Assembly: GCA_021772515.1 (NCBI GenBank)
Contig: JAJFLU010000015.1
Span: 1 to 64,000, forward strand
Source of the DNA: Opitutales bacterium
Lineage (GTDB): Bacteria; Verrucomicrobiota; Verrucomicrobiia; Opitutales; UBA2987
Direction of reading: 5' to 3'
DNA length: 64,000 bases
Position 1 is the stretch's first letter. Every line of letters starts with the position of its first letter. The notes beneath the pieces were generated by a model that did no database searches, was not told the origin of the DNA, and was given only the letters and a program-made list of their open reading frames with translations. Of the stretch, positions 35,087-45,094 are shown in pieces. Position numbers and translations under genes: made by a program.

Positions 35087-36583
35087 TTACACATAATCGA
35101 GTAAAATCCGGCAAATAATCCCCACTGATACTCCAAGGCCAAGCCATCTCCAAAACCGAACCTGGCTGCGGATTTCTCCGACATCAACCAGTTGCCGGGT
35201 GCGACCTGTACTCCGCCCGCGAAGCCTACCCTGGCGCAGGAAACCGTCGTAATGCCTTTGCAGCAAATAGGTTTCGATCTGTCTCAGGGTGTCGAGCAGA
35301 ACACCGACCGTGATGAGCATACCGGTGCCGCCAAAAAATTGCGCCACCTGGTAGGGAACTTTAAAATAAAACAGAAGACCGTCGGGAAATACCGCGATAA
35401 CAGTCAATGCGATGGCTCCGAAAAGCGTCAATCGCGTCATTATGAAATCGAGAAATTTGGCCGTCGGCTGTCCCGGTCTGACACCGGGTATGTAGCCGCC
35501 GTATTTTTTCAGATCATCGGCAATCTGGAGCGGTTTGAACATGACCGATACCCAAAAATAGCTGAACCCGAGGATGAGGGTTCCAAACACGAAATAATAG
35601 GCCGTGCTGCCCTGCTGGATGAACGCGGCAAAATCGGACATGAAGGCCATCTGGCTGATGGCGCCAAGCTGCTGCGAAATCATTTGAAAGAAGAGCAGGA
35701 TGGCGCTCGCAAATATGACGGGCATGACGCCGGAGTAGTTTACCTTGAGCGGAAGAAAAGAGCTTTGGCCGCCATAGACCTTCCGCCCGACCACACGTTT
35801 GGCGTACTGCACCGGGATTTTGCGCTGGGCCTGGGTAATGGATACAATGCCGGAAATACAGAGGAAAAGCAGCACCACCATGAGCACGCCTTCCGGAGCG
35901 CCAAGGCCTTTCACGCCAACCGGCGCATTGAACATACGAAAGGTAGTGGCCGCAGCGCTTGGCAGATCGGACACAATGCCCGCCGTTATCAGCAGGGAAA
36001 TGCCATTGCCGATGCCTCGCTGGGTAATCTGCTCACCGAGCCACATGAGTAATATGGTGCCGGTGGTAAGAATTATGACGGAGGTGGATAAAAATACCCA
36101 ACTGTCCAAGAGCACTATGGGGCCATAATCGGCAATGCTGAAACCTCGAAACAGTTTACCGGGATTTTGCAGGGCGAGGATGAGCAAATTTGCCTGGATG
36201 AGGCAGATCAGCACGGTGGCATAGCGGGTGTATTGGGTCACCTTCTGGCGGCCGACGTCACCCTCTTGCTGTAATCTGGCCAATGCGGGGACCACCGGCG
36301 TCATTATCTGAAAAATAATCGAGGCGCTGATATACGGCATGATACCCAATGCGCAAACGGCCCCCTTGAGGAGCGCGCCGCCGGTAAACATGTTATAGAG
36401 GCCCACGAGGGATCCTCCACCGGCGGAAGTCTGATCCGTGAAGAAGGCTTGCAGCGGCGCCGGATCGAGGCCCGGCAGTGGGATGTTGGCTCCGATTCGC
36501 GCTATGAAGAGAAGCAGCAATGTGTACCCAATGCGCTCATTGAGTTCCGGGATTTTTAGACAGTTGACGAAAGCGGAAATCAT
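35087..36583 (-). CDS. secY: preprotein translocase channel subunit SecY
   Basis: The 498-residue protein forms the protein-conducting channel with SecE and SecG. It shows ten hydrophobic helices, the N-terminal IPELNERIGYTLLLLFIARIGANIPLPG, GTILLMWLGEQITQRGIGNGISLLI, and the cytoplasmic loop KRVVGRKVYGGQSSFLPLKVNYSGVMPVIFA. It is longer than E. coli SecY (443 residues), with extra length partly in the C-terminal tail (GRLRGRSTGRTRQL). It is downstream of rplO by 47 bases. Confidence 0.97.
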   Translation of the reverse strand: MISAFVNCLKIPELNERIGYTLLLLFIARIGANIPLPGLDPAPLQAFFTDQTSAGGGSLVGLYNMFTGGALLKGAVCALGIMPYISASIIFQIMTPVVPALARLQQEGDVGRQKVTQYTRYATVLICLIQANLLILALQNPGKLFRGFSIADYGPIVLLDSWVFLSTSVIILTTGTILLMWLGEQITQRGIGNGISLLITAGIVSDLPSAAATTFRMFNAPVGVKGLGAPEGVLMVVLLFLCISGIVSITQAQRKIPVQYAKRVVGRKVYGGQSSFLPLKVNYSGVMPVIFASAILLFFQMISQQLGAISQMAFMSDFAAFIQQGSTAYYFVFGTLILGFSYFWVSVMFKPLQIADDLKKYGGYIPGVRPGQPTAKFLDFIMTRLTLFGAIALTVIAVFPDGLLFYFKVPYQVAQFFGGTGMLITVGVLLDTLRQIETYLLQRHYDGFLRQGRLRGRSTGRTRQLVDVGEIRSQVRFWRWLGLGVSVGIICRILLDYV

Positions 36584-36630
36584 ATTTCAGGTTCGGATGA
36601 CCGGAGTGGGTTTATGTCCGAAAAGGGGAT

Positions 36631-37113
36631 TCAACCTTCCTCCACGGCGGCGGTGGTTTCCGCAGGAGCGGCCTTTTCCAGAGTTTCACCGCCCGCTGCT
36701 TTAATTTTTTCCACCGCGGTCGAGGAAAATTTGTCAGCCCGGATTTTGATGGATTTTTTCAGATTTCCATATCCGAGGATTTTAATCAATTTCGCGTTTT
36801 TGCGCACCAGTCCCGCTTTGACGAGGGCTTCTTTGTCGATGATTTCGATTTCCTCGACACGGGAGAGATCGCCCACGTTGACCACGGCGTACTGGACATG
36901 GAAATTTACGTTGTTGAACCCACGCTTTGGGAGCCGCCGGTAGAGGGGCACATGGCCGCTCTCAAACCCTGGCCTCTGGGAGCTTCCCGCGCGTGATTTC
37001 TGGCCTTTGTGACCTCGGCCCGATGTTTTTCCATGACCGGAACCCCGGCCCCGGCCAAGCCGTTTTCTGGTCTTGGCGGTGTCTGAATTTCTTGGTATAT
37101 TGTGTAGCCGCAT
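36631..37113 (-). CDS. rplO: ribosomal protein L15
   Basis: The 160-residue 50S protein has the very basic Gly-rich start RKRLGRGRGSGHGKTSGRGHKGQKSRAG and the conserved C-terminal core ending in KAAGGETLEKA. An Ala/Glu tail of about 13 residues (APAETTAAVEEG) makes it slightly longer than usual. It follows rpsE with no rpmD (L30) gene between them, though L30 often sits here. Confidence 0.98.
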   Translation of the reverse strand: MRLHNIPRNSDTAKTRKRLGRGRGSGHGKTSGRGHKGQKSRAGSSQRPGFESGHVPLYRRLPKRGFNNVNFHVQYAVVNVGDLSRVEEIEIIDKEALVKAGLVRKNAKLIKILGYGNLKKSIKIRADKFSSTAVEKIKAAGGETLEKAAPAETTAAVEEG

Positions 37114-37181
37114 TTTAAAAAAATCTATTGAAGTTTGCTCGAACGAGAGGATTTAAGACATCTCTCAAGGGTCTGCCATTT

Positions 37182-37703
37182 TTAGGCTCTTCTCAGGCGG
37201 TGGATCGTTTCAGCCGAACGCAATTGTTTGAGGGCGTTGAGCGTGGCAAAGGCCACTGCGCCGTGATTATTGGAGCCCATTGACTTGGAAAGCACGTCTT
37301 TGATGCCGCAGGCTTCGAGGACGGGTCTTACGGAACCTCCGGCAATAACGCCCGTTCCGGGGCTGGCCGGTTTCAGCATAACTTTGCCGCCGTCCTGGAC
37401 ACCAAATACGTGGTGGGGAATGGTATTGCCGCGCAATTCTATGGTGACTAATTGCTTGTGGGCTTTCTCTGTGCCCTTGCGAATGGCCTCGGGCACTTCC
37501 TTGGCCTTGCCGTAGCCCACGCCCACGCGCCCTTTGCCGTCTCCCACAACGACGAGGGCCGAAAAACTGAACCGACGACCGCCTTTGACGACCTTTGCGC
37601 AGCGATTGATGAAGGCCACCTTCTCGATAAATTCAGGTGGTTCCTCTTCGACTGAGGGGGTGAATTTTCGCCCTCTCATGGATTGATTTCTTCCAATAAC
37701 CAT
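37182..37703 (-). CDS. rpsE: ribosomal protein S5
   Basis: The 173-residue 30S protein takes part in decoding accuracy and has the dsRNA-binding-like N-domain ([53 protein letters not shown]) and the Gly-rich C-domain ([20 protein letters not shown]). The start at 37703 lies 6 bases after the L18 stop; Met9 at 37679 is an alternative and closer to typical S5 length. Confidence 0.98.
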   Translation of the reverse strand: MVIGRNQSMRGRKFTPSVEEEPPEFIEKVAFINRCAKVVKGGRRFSFSALVVVGDGKGRVGVGYGKAKEVPEAIRKGTEKAHKQLVTIELRGNTIPHHVFGVQDGGKVMLKPASPGTGVIAGGSVRPVLEACGIKDVLSKSMGSNNHGAVAFATLNALKQLRSAETIHRLRRA

Positions 37704-37709
37704 ATTTAA

Positions 37710-38072
37710 TTAAAACTCCAATCCGCCTTCCCGGGCGGCTTCGGCAAATGCTTTTACGGCTCCGTGATAGAGGCGTCCGTTACGATCGAATACCACTTTT
37801 TCAACACCTTTTTCGCGGGCTTTTTCAGCAAAAAGTTTTCCCAGTTTGACGGCCGTTTCCTTGTTGGCCTTCAGCCCCTCGTCTTTCAACTCCTTGTCCA
37901 GCGAATTGAGGGAGGCGAGTGTGACACCCTTATCGTCGTCGATTGCCTGGATATAGATGTGTTTGTTGCTTGTGTGCAGGCAGAGGCGGGGCCGCAGAGC
38001 GGTTCCCTTAACTTTTTTGCGAATACGCCAGATGCGATTTTGCCGAAGTTTCTTTTTCTTATGTAAATTCAT
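37710..38072 (-). CDS. rplR: ribosomal protein L18
   Basis: The 120-residue protein binds 5S rRNA in the 50S central protuberance. Typical segments are [29 protein letters not shown] and [31 protein letters not shown] chose the ATG at 38072 ([20 protein letters not shown]). A longer frame to 38306 would run back into rplF and has no L18 similarity. Confidence 0.97.
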   Translation of the reverse strand: MNLHKKKKLRQNRIWRIRKKVKGTALRPRLCLHTSNKHIYIQAIDDDKGVTLASLNSLDKELKDEGLKANKETAVKLGKLFAEKAREKGVEKVVFDRNGRLYHGAVKAFAEAAREGGLEF

Positions 38073-38124
38073 GACAACGAATTTTAAAAATAATATAATA
38101 CAATACTTTCCCGCAGGTACCGGC

Positions 38125-38661
38125 TCAGCCAGTCTTTTTGCCTTCTTTGCGGCGCACAAATTGCCCGATGATGCGAACGCCTTTGCCCTTGTAGGGTTCG
38201 ACCGGGTAGTAGCGTTTGATGCGCGCGGCCACCTCGCCGACAAGCTGTTTATCCGTGCCCTCGACCTTGATTTTTGTATTTTCGTTAACCGTAATGGAAA
38301 TTCCATCGGGAACGCGGAAGTTGATGGGGTGTGAGTACCCTAAATTCATATCGAGGACATTACCACTGAGGACGGCGCGAAACCCTACCCCGACCAGCTC
38401 GAGGTCTTTGGAAAAACCCTCCGTGACACCTTTGACCATGCCCGCTATGATGGAGCGTGAAGTTCCATACATGGCGCGTGCCATGCGGCTTTTATCGGTC
38501 GGCTGCACATTCACATTACCATCGGCAACCGTGATCTTGATGGGCCCTTTGAAGGTTTTTTCCAGTTTGCCTTTGGGCCCATCCACGGAAACGTGCAGAT
38601 TATCCGCTTGCACGGTAACCTTTTCGGGGATGGGGACGGGGACTTTACCAATTCTACTCAT
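38125..38661 (-). CDS. rplF: ribosomal protein L6
   Basis: The 178-residue 50S protein near the GTPase centre has the two-repeat L6 fold: [18 protein letters not shown] at the start and [22 protein letters not shown] at the end, the usual family signature region. It lies between rpsH and rplR in the conserved order. Confidence 0.98.
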   Translation of the reverse strand: MSRIGKVPVPIPEKVTVQADNLHVSVDGPKGKLEKTFKGPIKITVADGNVNVQPTDKSRMARAMYGTSRSIIAGMVKGVTEGFSKDLELVGVGFRAVLSGNVLDMNLGYSHPINFRVPDGISITVNENTKIKVEGTDKQLVGEVAARIKRYYPVEPYKGKGVRIIGQFVRRKEGKKTG

Positions 38662-38680
38662 GGGTTTTTCCTGAAAATCT

Positions 38681-39073
38681 TTACCAAACTGTGCAGATCA
38701 TTTCTCCGCCCAATTTTCGTCGCCTGGCCTCGCGATCCGGCATGATACCTTGCGAGGTTGTTAAAATACCAACACCAAGCCCCCCGAGAACGCGGGGAAT
38801 TTCATCGTATCCATAATAAAGCCTGCGGCCCGGTTTACTCCAACGTTGAATGCCGGTCAGCGCGGGAATTTCGTCCACATACTTTAGTGTCACGGAAATC
38901 CTGGGATGGCCATCGCTGTCAGTCTCCTCGCCAACATCCTTGACGTATCCTTCGCTTTTGAGGATTTGGGCGATGCTGCGGTGCAGCTTGGAGTGACGGC
39001 CCGAGCAGGTCGCTTTCCGGGAGCGGTAGGCATTCCGGACAATTGTTATGAAATTACTGATTGAGTCAGACAT
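38681..39073 (-). CDS. rpsH: ribosomal protein S8
   Basis: The 130-residue primary 16S rRNA-binding protein has the start DSISNFITIVRNAYRSRK and the C-terminal GVGILTTSQGIMPDREARRRKLGGEMICTVW, typical of S8. In E. coli S8 represses the spc operon at a site near rplE; no such site was identified here. Confidence 0.98.
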   Translation of the reverse strand: MSDSISNFITIVRNAYRSRKATCSGRHSKLHRSIAQILKSEGYVKDVGEETDSDGHPRISVTLKYVDEIPALTGIQRWSKPGRRLYYGYDEIPRVLGGLGVGILTTSQGIMPDREARRRKLGGEMICTVW

Positions 39074-39091
39074 GATGATGAAAAATTTTTC

Positions 39092-39397
39092 TTACCAGGA
39101 CGATTTGGTAATGCCTGGAATATGGCCCTGGGAGGCCAGTTCGCGAAAAGATATGCGGGAGAGACCATATTTACGGAGAAAAGCGCGGGGTCTCCCGGTT
39201 ATGTTGCAGCGGTTACGGATTCGGGCGCGGGATGAGTTGCGGGGCAGCTTGGTGAGTTTGCGCTGGGCGGTGTAAAAATCTTCCTCGGAGGTCTCCGGAT
39301 CGGAAATAATGCGCTTCAAGTCGGCTCGCAGGGTGGCATATTGCCGCACCATGCGGATGCGCTTGATGTCGCGCTGAATCATTGCTTTTTTGGCCAT
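39092..39397 (-). CDS. rpsN: ribosomal protein S14 (long, zinc-free type)
   Basis: The 101-residue protein is S14 of the 30S head. It has the core [41 protein letters not shown] but only one cysteine, so it lacks the CxxC...CxxC zinc site of the short form. The long form is usual for Gram-negative bacteria. Confidence 0.98.
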   Translation of the reverse strand: MAKKAMIQRDIKRIRMVRQYATLRADLKRIISDPETSEEDFYTAQRKLTKLPRNSSRARIRNRCNITGRPRAFLRKYGLSRISFRELASQGHIPGITKSSW

Positions 39398-39447
39398 AAC
39401 TTTATTAAAAAAGGAGTCTGGTAGGTGGATGGTGGGTTTAGTTTAGC

Positions 39448-39990
39448 TTAGTTGCGGCGAAAGGGCATACCCATCAATTTGAGTAGTTCGAGACCTTCCT
39501 CATCGTTTCGTGTGGTGGTGGTAAAGGTGATATCCATACCGAATGTGAGTTTGCTGCTATCGAAATTGACCTCCGGAAATATCGTGTGGTCAGAAATGCC
39601 GAGCGTGTAATTGCCATTGCCGTCTAAACGGGAGGATATTCCTCTGAAATCGCGGATTCCGGGCAGGGCGACACTGGTCAGACGATACATAAATTCATAC
39701 ATCGCATTTCCGCGTAATGTCACTTTGACACCGACGGGATATCCCTCTCTCAACTTGAAATTGGAGATGCTTACACGGGCCTTGGTGATGATGGGCTTTT
39801 GCCCAGCGATAAGGCCGACATTGCGGGCTGTCTCCTCCATTACGCCTTTTACCGCCTGGCAGTTTACTCCCGAGTTGATGACAATTTTCGCGATGGAGGG
39901 AACCTGGTGCCTGTTCTTGTAGGCGCGTTTCTCCATAAGTTCCGGGAGAACCTTTTCGAGGAAAAATGTTTTAAGGACTGGAATGCTCAT
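39448..39990 (-). CDS. rplE: ribosomal protein L5
   Basis: The 180-residue protein contacts 5S rRNA and P-site tRNA. Features include the KIVINSGVNCQAVKG segment near residue 30, the KPIITKARVSISNFKLREGYPVG loop, and the GISDHTIFPEVNFD motif towards the C-terminus. It follows rplX by 147 bases, one of the larger gaps in this part of the cluster; that gap has GATCCCTGCGCGG-type short direct repeats around 40040-40065. Confidence 0.98.
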   Translation of the reverse strand: MSIPVLKTFFLEKVLPELMEKRAYKNRHQVPSIAKIVINSGVNCQAVKGVMEETARNVGLIAGQKPIITKARVSISNFKLREGYPVGVKVTLRGNAMYEFMYRLTSVALPGIRDFRGISSRLDGNGNYTLGISDHTIFPEVNFDSSKLTFGMDITFTTTTRNDEEGLELLKLMGMPFRRN

Positions 39991-40137
39991 TGGATTATAA
40001 AGTTTGTCTGGTCACCCGTCGCCATTGTGGGGCGATTACCCTGCGCGGTGAGATCCCTGCGCGGTAGAACCGGTGGGGGAAAAGGGCACAGATAAAAGGC
40101 GCTGTATTTTTATTTTTCAAGTCAAATTTCTTCTTTT

Positions 40138-40422
40138 TCAATCCTCGGCGGCGACTTCTGTTGCTGCACTCTGCCGCCGTGCGCGCCGCTCATCGTACCG
40201 CTTCGCCAGCATGACGTTGGAAATATGTATGGGTGCCTCGCGCTCGATAATGCCTCCGGGATCCTCCTCAGATTTCTTCTTCTCGTGGCGCTTGATTTTG
40301 TTGACGCCCTCGATAAGGACCCGCTGGGTCTTGAGGTTGGACAGGAGGACCTTTCCGCGATCACCGCTACTCGCCCCGGAGATCACAACCACTTCGTCTC
40401 CCGTTTTAATTCGTTTTTTCAT
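40138..40422 (-). CDS. rplX: ribosomal protein L24
   Basis: The 94-residue assembly-initiator protein has the KOW motif near the start (KTGDEVVVISGASSGDRGKVL) and the GVNKIKRHEKKKSEEDPGGIIEREAPIHISNVML core. It ends after an Ala/Glu tail and is slightly shorter than E. coli L24 (104 residues). Confidence 0.97.
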   Translation of the reverse strand: MKKRIKTGDEVVVISGASSGDRGKVLLSNLKTQRVLIEGVNKIKRHEKKKSEEDPGGIIEREAPIHISNVMLAKRYDERRARRQSAATEVAAED

Positions 40423-40464
40423 TTCGTTGCTAAAAGTATAAAAATTGCGTCTACCCTGGGATAA

Positions 40465-40830
40465 CTAGAGTACCTCGGGGGCCAGGCTTATGATTTTCAT
40501 GAAGTTTTTCCCCCGCAGTTCGCGCGCCACGGGTCCGAAGATACGGGTGCCTTGCGGGTTGTTTTTGTCGTCCAAAATAACGATCGCATTGCTGTCAAAC
40601 CGGAGGTAGCTGCCATCTTTTCGGCGGATGGGCGCTTTTGTGCGAACCACTACTCCCCGCACGACGGCGCCTTTTTTTACCGAGGCATCGGGCGAACTTT
40701 CCTTGACGTTGACCACGATAACATCGCCCACCGAGGCGGTATTTTTATTCTGCCCGAGACGCCGAATCATACGGGCGGATTTGGCGCCGGTATTGTCGGC
40801 TACGTCGACTCTGCTTAATAACTGTAACAT
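40465..40830 (-). CDS. rplN: ribosomal protein L14
   Basis: The 121-residue 50S protein lies at the bridge to the 30S subunit. It matches L14 from [26 protein letters not shown] to [37 protein letters not shown] stretch upstream is one of the few partial ribosome-binding sites in this cluster. Confidence 0.98.
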   Translation of the reverse strand: MLQLLSRVDVADNTGAKSARMIRRLGQNKNTASVGDVIVVNVKESSPDASVKKGAVVRGVVVRTKAPIRRKDGSYLRFDSNAIVILDDKNNPQGTRIFGPVARELRGKNFMKIISLAPEVL

Positions 40831-40867
40831 GCTAAATTTTTCCTGCTCTATCTGGGGGGGAAAGTTC

Positions 40868-41143
40868 TCAGGTATTGACCTCGGGAGTTTTCTCGATAAC
40901 GCGGATGATTCGCCAGCGTTTTAATTTGCTCAGTGGGCGGGTTTCCATGATTTCAACCAGGTCACCAAGGGAGCATTCGTTTTTATCATCGTGGGCGTGG
41001 ACAACCGTTTTGCGGTTGATTTGTTTCACGTAACGCGGATGAGGAATTTTATAGGCGGAAGTCACTTTCACGGTTTTGTCACCGGACATGCTGGTAACGG
41101 TCCCCGTGATGGATTTGCGCTTGTTTCTTGTTGTAGCGGGCAT
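40868..41143 (-). CDS. rpsQ: ribosomal protein S17
   Basis: The 91-residue OB-fold 16S rRNA-binding protein shows [48 protein letters not shown]. It is between rpmC and rplN in the conserved order. Confidence 0.97.
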   Translation of the reverse strand: MPATTRNKRKSITGTVTSMSGDKTVKVTSAYKIPHPRYVKQINRKTVVHAHDDKNECSLGDLVEIMETRPLSKLKRWRIIRVIEKTPEVNT

Positions 41144-41172
41144 TATTCGGATGAGTAATTTTTCAGCTTCAG

Positions 41173-41370
41173 TCAGACAGAGGCTGCTTTTTTCATGTGT
41201 AAATAGGTTTCCAGGCGGGCGATATCGCGGCGTAATACCTTGAGCAGATGCGGTCGATCGACCTGCCCTGTCTCTTTACGGAGGCGCATTTGCAGTAGCT
41301 CCTCACGTATTTCACGCAGCTTGTTCTCCAATTCGAGAACGGAGAGTTCTTTAACTTCTTTGGTTTTCAT
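41173..41370 (-). CDS. rpmC: ribosomal protein L29
   Basis: The 65-residue 50S protein near the tunnel exit shows the L29 pattern VKELSVLELENKLREIREELLQMRLRKETGQVDRPHLLKVLRRDIARLETYL. It binds near the site of signal recognition particle and trigger factor contact. It lies 18 bases after rplP. Confidence 0.97.
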   Translation of the reverse strand: MKTKEVKELSVLELENKLREIREELLQMRLRKETGQVDRPHLLKVLRRDIARLETYLHMKKAASV

Positions 41371-41388
41371 GACTCGAGGTCTTTTCTC

Positions 41389-41805
41389 TTAAAATTCTTC
41401 CCTTTGCAGGAATCGGCAGCGGATGGGTAATTTGCCATCGGCCAGGCTGAGGGCTTCGCGGGCGGCGGCAGGGGATGCCCCGGAGACTTCAAATAACACG
41501 GCGCCGGGTTTAACCACGGCGACCCACCGATCGGTGGCGCCTTTTCCTTTACCCATGCGGGTTTCCGCTGGTTTTTTGGAAATAGGTTTGTGGGGATAAA
41601 CGCGAATCCAGACCTTGCCTTTGCGCTTGAGGTGGCGGTTGATTGCCACGCGGCAGGCCTCAATCTGGGCGGCAGAAATCCATGCGCGATCGAGGCTCTG
41701 GATGCCATATTCGCCAAACGCCAGGGTGGCCCCGCGCTGGGCCACGCCACGTACGCGGCCTCGATGCGATTTGCGATATTTGGTTCTGGAAGGTGAAAGA
41801 GCCAT
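41389..41805 (-). CDS. rplP: ribosomal protein L16
   Basis: The 138-residue 50S protein helps shape the A-site. Seen are PSRTKYRKSHRGRVRGVAQRGATLAFGEYGIQSLDRAWISAAQIEACRVAINRHLKRKGKVWIRVYPHKPISKKPAETRMGKGKG, all typical of L16. The Arg residue whose hydroxylation is known from E. coli (Arg81 region) lies in the conserved PHKPISKKPAETRMGKGKG area. Confidence 0.98.
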   Translation of the reverse strand: MALSPSRTKYRKSHRGRVRGVAQRGATLAFGEYGIQSLDRAWISAAQIEACRVAINRHLKRKGKVWIRVYPHKPISKKPAETRMGKGKGATDRWVAVVKPGAVLFEVSGASPAAAREALSLADGKLPIRCRFLQREEF

Positions 41806-41856
41806 GATGGTGAATTATTAACTAGATAATAAAAATTAAGTGAAAGCGGTTAAAGT

Positions 41857-42498
41857 CTATATGCCCAGGGGTTTCTCACCGGGCGCGGTGCATATCCAGC
41901 ATTTCACGCCGATAGTGCCATAAACTGTGCGGGCTTCGACACTGCCGTAATCAATGTTTTCCCGCAGTGTGTGGAGGGGAACTCGACCGGCGCGCTGCAT
42001 TTCCGTGCGTGCGATATCCGAACCACCCAAGCGGCCTGATACCTGGACGCGAATACCTTCGGCTCCCATGCTGATGGTCGTTTGCACGGCTTTTTTCATG
42101 GCCCGGCGAAAGGCGATTCGGCGCTCGAGTTGGAGGGCTACGTTTTCGGCCACTAATTGGGCAACAAGGTCGGGCTTCTTGACCTCCTGGATATCGAGCA
42201 AAATGTCTTTTTTGACGAGCTTGGCCAGATCATCCTTGAGTTTGTCCAACTCCTGCCCTTTGCGGCCGATGACGATGCCGGGCCGGGCCGTGAAAATCTT
42301 TACGCGGATGCGGTTTCCGGCTCTTTCGATAAAAATCCTCGGAACTGCCGCATAGCGGAGTTTCTTGGTTATCAGACTACGGATTTTATAGTCCTCCAGC
42401 AAAAAGATGTTGAATTCTTTTTTGTCGGCATACCAACGCGACTCCCAGTTGCGGCGAACCTGGAGGCGAAAACTAATCGGATTTACTTTTTGTCCCAT
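41857..42498 (-). CDS. rpsC: ribosomal protein S3
   Basis: The 213-residue protein is at the mRNA entry. It starts with MGQKVNPISFRLQVRRNWESRWYADKKEF, has the KH domain with VIGRKGQELDKLKDDLAKL, and ends with KCWICTAPGEKPLGI. It is 50 bases upstream of rplP on the strand and 9 bases after rplV. Confidence 0.98.
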   Translation of the reverse strand: MGQKVNPISFRLQVRRNWESRWYADKKEFNIFLLEDYKIRSLITKKLRYAAVPRIFIERAGNRIRVKIFTARPGIVIGRKGQELDKLKDDLAKLVKKDILLDIQEVKKPDLVAQLVAENVALQLERRIAFRRAMKKAVQTTISMGAEGIRVQVSGRLGGSDIARTEMQRAGRVPLHTLRENIDYGSVEARTVYGTIGVKCWICTAPGEKPLGI

Positions 42499-42507
42499 AA
42501 GGCTTCG

Positions 42508-42876
42508 TTAGGAATTGGTTTCCTGTTTTTCAGCGGTTTTCTCTTCCCTGGGGGAAAGAATGATGCGTATATGACTATTGCGTTTTTTGAGTGGTTTGGC
42601 CATGCCCCGGGCTCCTGCCCGCCAGCGTTTGATGGTGGGGGCTTCTTCCACCACGGCCGTTTTGACAACGAGGTTTTCCGAAGAAAGGTTGTTGTTATTT
42701 TCGGCGTTGGCCACGGCGGAAACGAGCGTTTTATGTATCAGCCGGGCTGATTTTCGCGGAATAAAGGTGAGAAGTTCGATGGCTTCATTGGCTCCCCTAC
42801 CCTGTATTTCACGGGCAACTTCGCGCACCTTCTTGGGCGACATTCTTACAAATTTAGTTAAGGCCTGGACTTGCAT
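42508..42876 (-). CDS. rplV: ribosomal protein L22
   Basis: The 122-residue 50S protein lines the exit tunnel with a beta hairpin. Visible are VRMSPKKVREVAREIQGRGANEAIELLTFIPRKSARLIHKTLVSAVANAENN and the hairpin region KRWRAGARGMAKPLKKRNSHIRIIL. A short charged tail (REEKTAEKQETNS) extends the end. Confidence 0.98.
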   Translation of the reverse strand: MQVQALTKFVRMSPKKVREVAREIQGRGANEAIELLTFIPRKSARLIHKTLVSAVANAENNNNLSSENLVVKTAVVEEAPTIKRWRAGARGMAKPLKKRNSHIRIILSPREEKTAEKQETNS

Positions 42877-42889
42877 ATAAAAGAACCGG

Positions 42890-43162
42890 TTATTTTTTCT
42901 GGGTGTGCGGATTATGGGTTTTGAAAGTCCGCGTGGGCGCGAATTCCCCGAGTTTATGGCCGACCATATTTTCTGTTATATAAACGGGCAGAAAGTTCTT
43001 CCCGTTATGAATCTCGATGTTGAGATTGACAAAATCGGGTGTGATGGTGGAGCGGCGGGACCAGGTGCGTATGGGCTTGCGTGAATCCGCAGCCTGGGCC
43101 TTCAAGATTTTGTCCATAAGAGGAGGGTCTACAAAATATCCTTTTTTAACAGAACGCGACAT
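42890..43162 (-). CDS. rpsS: ribosomal protein S19
   Basis: The 90-residue 30S head protein has [32 protein letters not shown] and the [20 protein letters not shown] block, all diagnostic for S19. Confidence 0.98.
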   Translation of the reverse strand: MSRSVKKGYFVDPPLMDKILKAQAADSRKPIRTWSRRSTITPDFVNLNIEIHNGKNFLPVYITENMVGHKLGEFAPTRTFKTHNPHTQKK

Positions 43163-43198
43163 GGTTTTTTATTGAATAAAGTTGAGCGAAAATTGCGA

Positions 43199-44041
43199 TT
43201 AGCGTTTGACTCTGCGCCCATCGCGCCGGATGAGAATCATTTTGTTGGTAAGTTTGCCTTTGCGTCTTGTGGGAAAGCCTTTGGATAACTGGCCCCAAGG
43301 GGAAACCGGATGCCCGCCGCCGGATGTGCGGCCTTCGCCCCCACCCATGGGATGGTCCACCGGGTTCATGGCCACACCGCGAACACGCGGCCTGCGGCCT
43401 TTCCAGCGGTTGCGGCCTGCCTTGCCGATATTGGCGTGGCGATGGCTGGCGTTGCCGACCTCTCCAACGGTAGCGCGACAAATTGCTTTGACCATACGGA
43501 TTTCTCCGCTCGGCATCTTGAGGGTTGCGCGATCACCATCGATATTGACGAGTTGGGCGGCTGCCCCGGCAGATCGTGCCATTTGCGCTCCCTTGCCGGG
43601 CTGCATTTCGATGCAGTGCACTTTGGTGGCGGGAGGGATCGCATTGAGCGGCATGTTGTTGCCTACCTTAAAATCTCCGCTCTCCTTATAGTTGATAAGA
43701 ATGTCGCCCTCCTTGACGCCTTTCGGGGCCAGGATGTAGGTTTTTTCGCCATCGGCATAGGCCAATAATGCTATATTGGCGGTGCGATTGGGGTCGTATT
43801 CGATTGATTTTACCCGCGCTGGAATTTCCAGTTTGTAGCGCTTAAAATCGATCAACCGATAAAGTTTTTTATGCCCTCCGCCCCGACGACGGGAGGTGAT
43901 CCGGCCATAGCAATTGCGTCCACCGGTCCTTTTTTTGGACTCGGAAAGTAGCTTTTCAGGGCGTTTTTTGGATACCACCCGCTTGTTTCTCAAGTGGAAG
44001 CGCTGCCCGGGGGTCAATGGTCTTTGTTCAACTATTGGCAT
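43199..44041 (-). CDS. rplB: ribosomal protein L2
   Basis: The 280-residue 50S protein near the peptidyl transferase centre has [29 protein letters not shown], the SH3-like middle and the conserved [21 protein letters not shown] loop, including the His known to be important for activity in E. coli L2. The length is standard. Confidence 0.98.
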   Translation of the reverse strand: MPIVEQRPLTPGQRFHLRNKRVVSKKRPEKLLSESKKRTGGRNCYGRITSRRRGGGHKKLYRLIDFKRYKLEIPARVKSIEYDPNRTANIALLAYADGEKTYILAPKGVKEGDILINYKESGDFKVGNNMPLNAIPPATKVHCIEMQPGKGAQMARSAGAAAQLVNIDGDRATLKMPSGEIRMVKAICRATVGEVGNASHRHANIGKAGRNRWKGRRPRVRGVAMNPVDHPMGGGEGRTSGGGHPVSPWGQLSKGFPTRRKGKLTNKMILIRRDGRRVKR

Positions 44042-44114
44042 CGAATTTTATTTTTTCTGGTTTCCGAAGAGGGCAATGAAATGTTTGTTTATGAATTGAA
44101 AAAGGTAATTAACT

Positions 44115-44405
44115 TCAAATGACCTCGATCCGATCGTCACCCTTGAGGGAAATAATGGCTTTTTTCATACCCGATTTATGACCAAGACGGCCTTTGCGAG
44201 CGCGATCTCTTTTGGCCTTGGGTTTGACATTGATGACATTCACTTTGGCAACCTTGACGCCAAATGATTTTTCCACGGCCTGGCCAATGCTCACGCTGTT
44301 GGCGGAAGGATGCACCTTGAAAGTGTATTTGTTGGCGTTGGAAGAAAGCTCGGTGGCTTTTTCCGTGACAATGAATTCCTGTAATATGCGATCGGCCTGT
44401 ATCAT
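44115..44405 (-). CDS. rplW: ribosomal protein L23
   Basis: The 96-residue protein sits at the tunnel exit and docks trigger factor and SRP. Seen are RILQEFIVTEKATELSSNANKYTFKVHPSANSVSIGQAVEKSFGVKVAKVNVINVKPKAKRD. It starts within an ATGA overlap with the rplD stop codon, so the two are translationally coupled. Confidence 0.97.
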   Translation of the reverse strand: MIQADRILQEFIVTEKATELSSNANKYTFKVHPSANSVSIGQAVEKSFGVKVAKVNVINVKPKAKRDRARKGRLGHKSGMKKAIISLKGDDRIEVI

Positions 44406-45037
44406 GAGGATGAAGTGCTGTTGGCGCGGGTGAGCACCGTCTCGATACCGGATTGGGTAACGAGGATTTTATCGAACAGACATAAGTCAAAAGAGCTTAA
44501 AGTGGCGGCGTCTGTCATGAGGACGCGGGAGATATTTCTGGCGGCCATGATTATGCTGTCGTTGAACGCATCGTCCACCATGAGCACATTACCATCGGGC
44601 AGTATTTTATTCAAAAGAGCATTGAAATTGCGGGTTTTGGCCTCGGCCACTTCAAATTTTTGAATAACTTCGACATCGCCCTCGTTGGCGCGCTCGAAGA
44701 GAGCCCGGCCAAATGCCAGAGTTCTCATCTTTTTATTAATTTTGTGGTTATAGTCCTTGGGCCGGGGGCCATGAACTATCCCTCCTCCACGCCATATGGG
44801 GGAACGCCGACTGCCCGCGCGGGCGGAACCAGTCCCTTTTTGCCGGTAGGGTTTTTTTCCGGAGCCTTGAACTTCGCTCCTCAATTTTGTGCTGGCATTG
44901 CCTTGGCGGCGGTTGGTCTGACAGGCGAGAATCACCTGCCGAAGCGCCTGGACTCCCTTATCTCCCTCAAATTCGGGGATATTGAATTCCTTTTTCCCAT
45001 CCGACTCGCCATCGGGTTTGTAATATCGCAATTTCAT
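44402..45037 (-). CDS. rplD: ribosomal protein L4
   Basis: The 211-residue 50S protein reaches into the exit tunnel. Its loop RRQGNASTKLRSEVQGSGKKPYRQKGTGSARAGSRRSPIWRGGGIVHGPRPKDY is the diagnostic L4 extension. In E. coli L4 autoregulates the S10 operon; no S10-type leader hairpin was recognised upstream of rpsJ here. It overlaps rplW by 4 bases. Confidence 0.98.
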   Translation of the reverse strand: MKLRYYKPDGESDGKKEFNIPEFEGDKGVQALRQVILACQTNRRQGNASTKLRSEVQGSGKKPYRQKGTGSARAGSRRSPIWRGGGIVHGPRPKDYNHKINKKMRTLAFGRALFERANEGDVEVIQKFEVAEAKTRNFNALLNKILPDGNVLMVDDAFNDSIIMAARNISRVLMTDAATLSSFDLCLFDKILVTQSGIETVLTRANSTSSS

Positions 45038-45094
45038 GGCTGGCTACTAAAAGATACTTACTTATTTGCTTACTTGGTGGGAAAAATTGGCAAT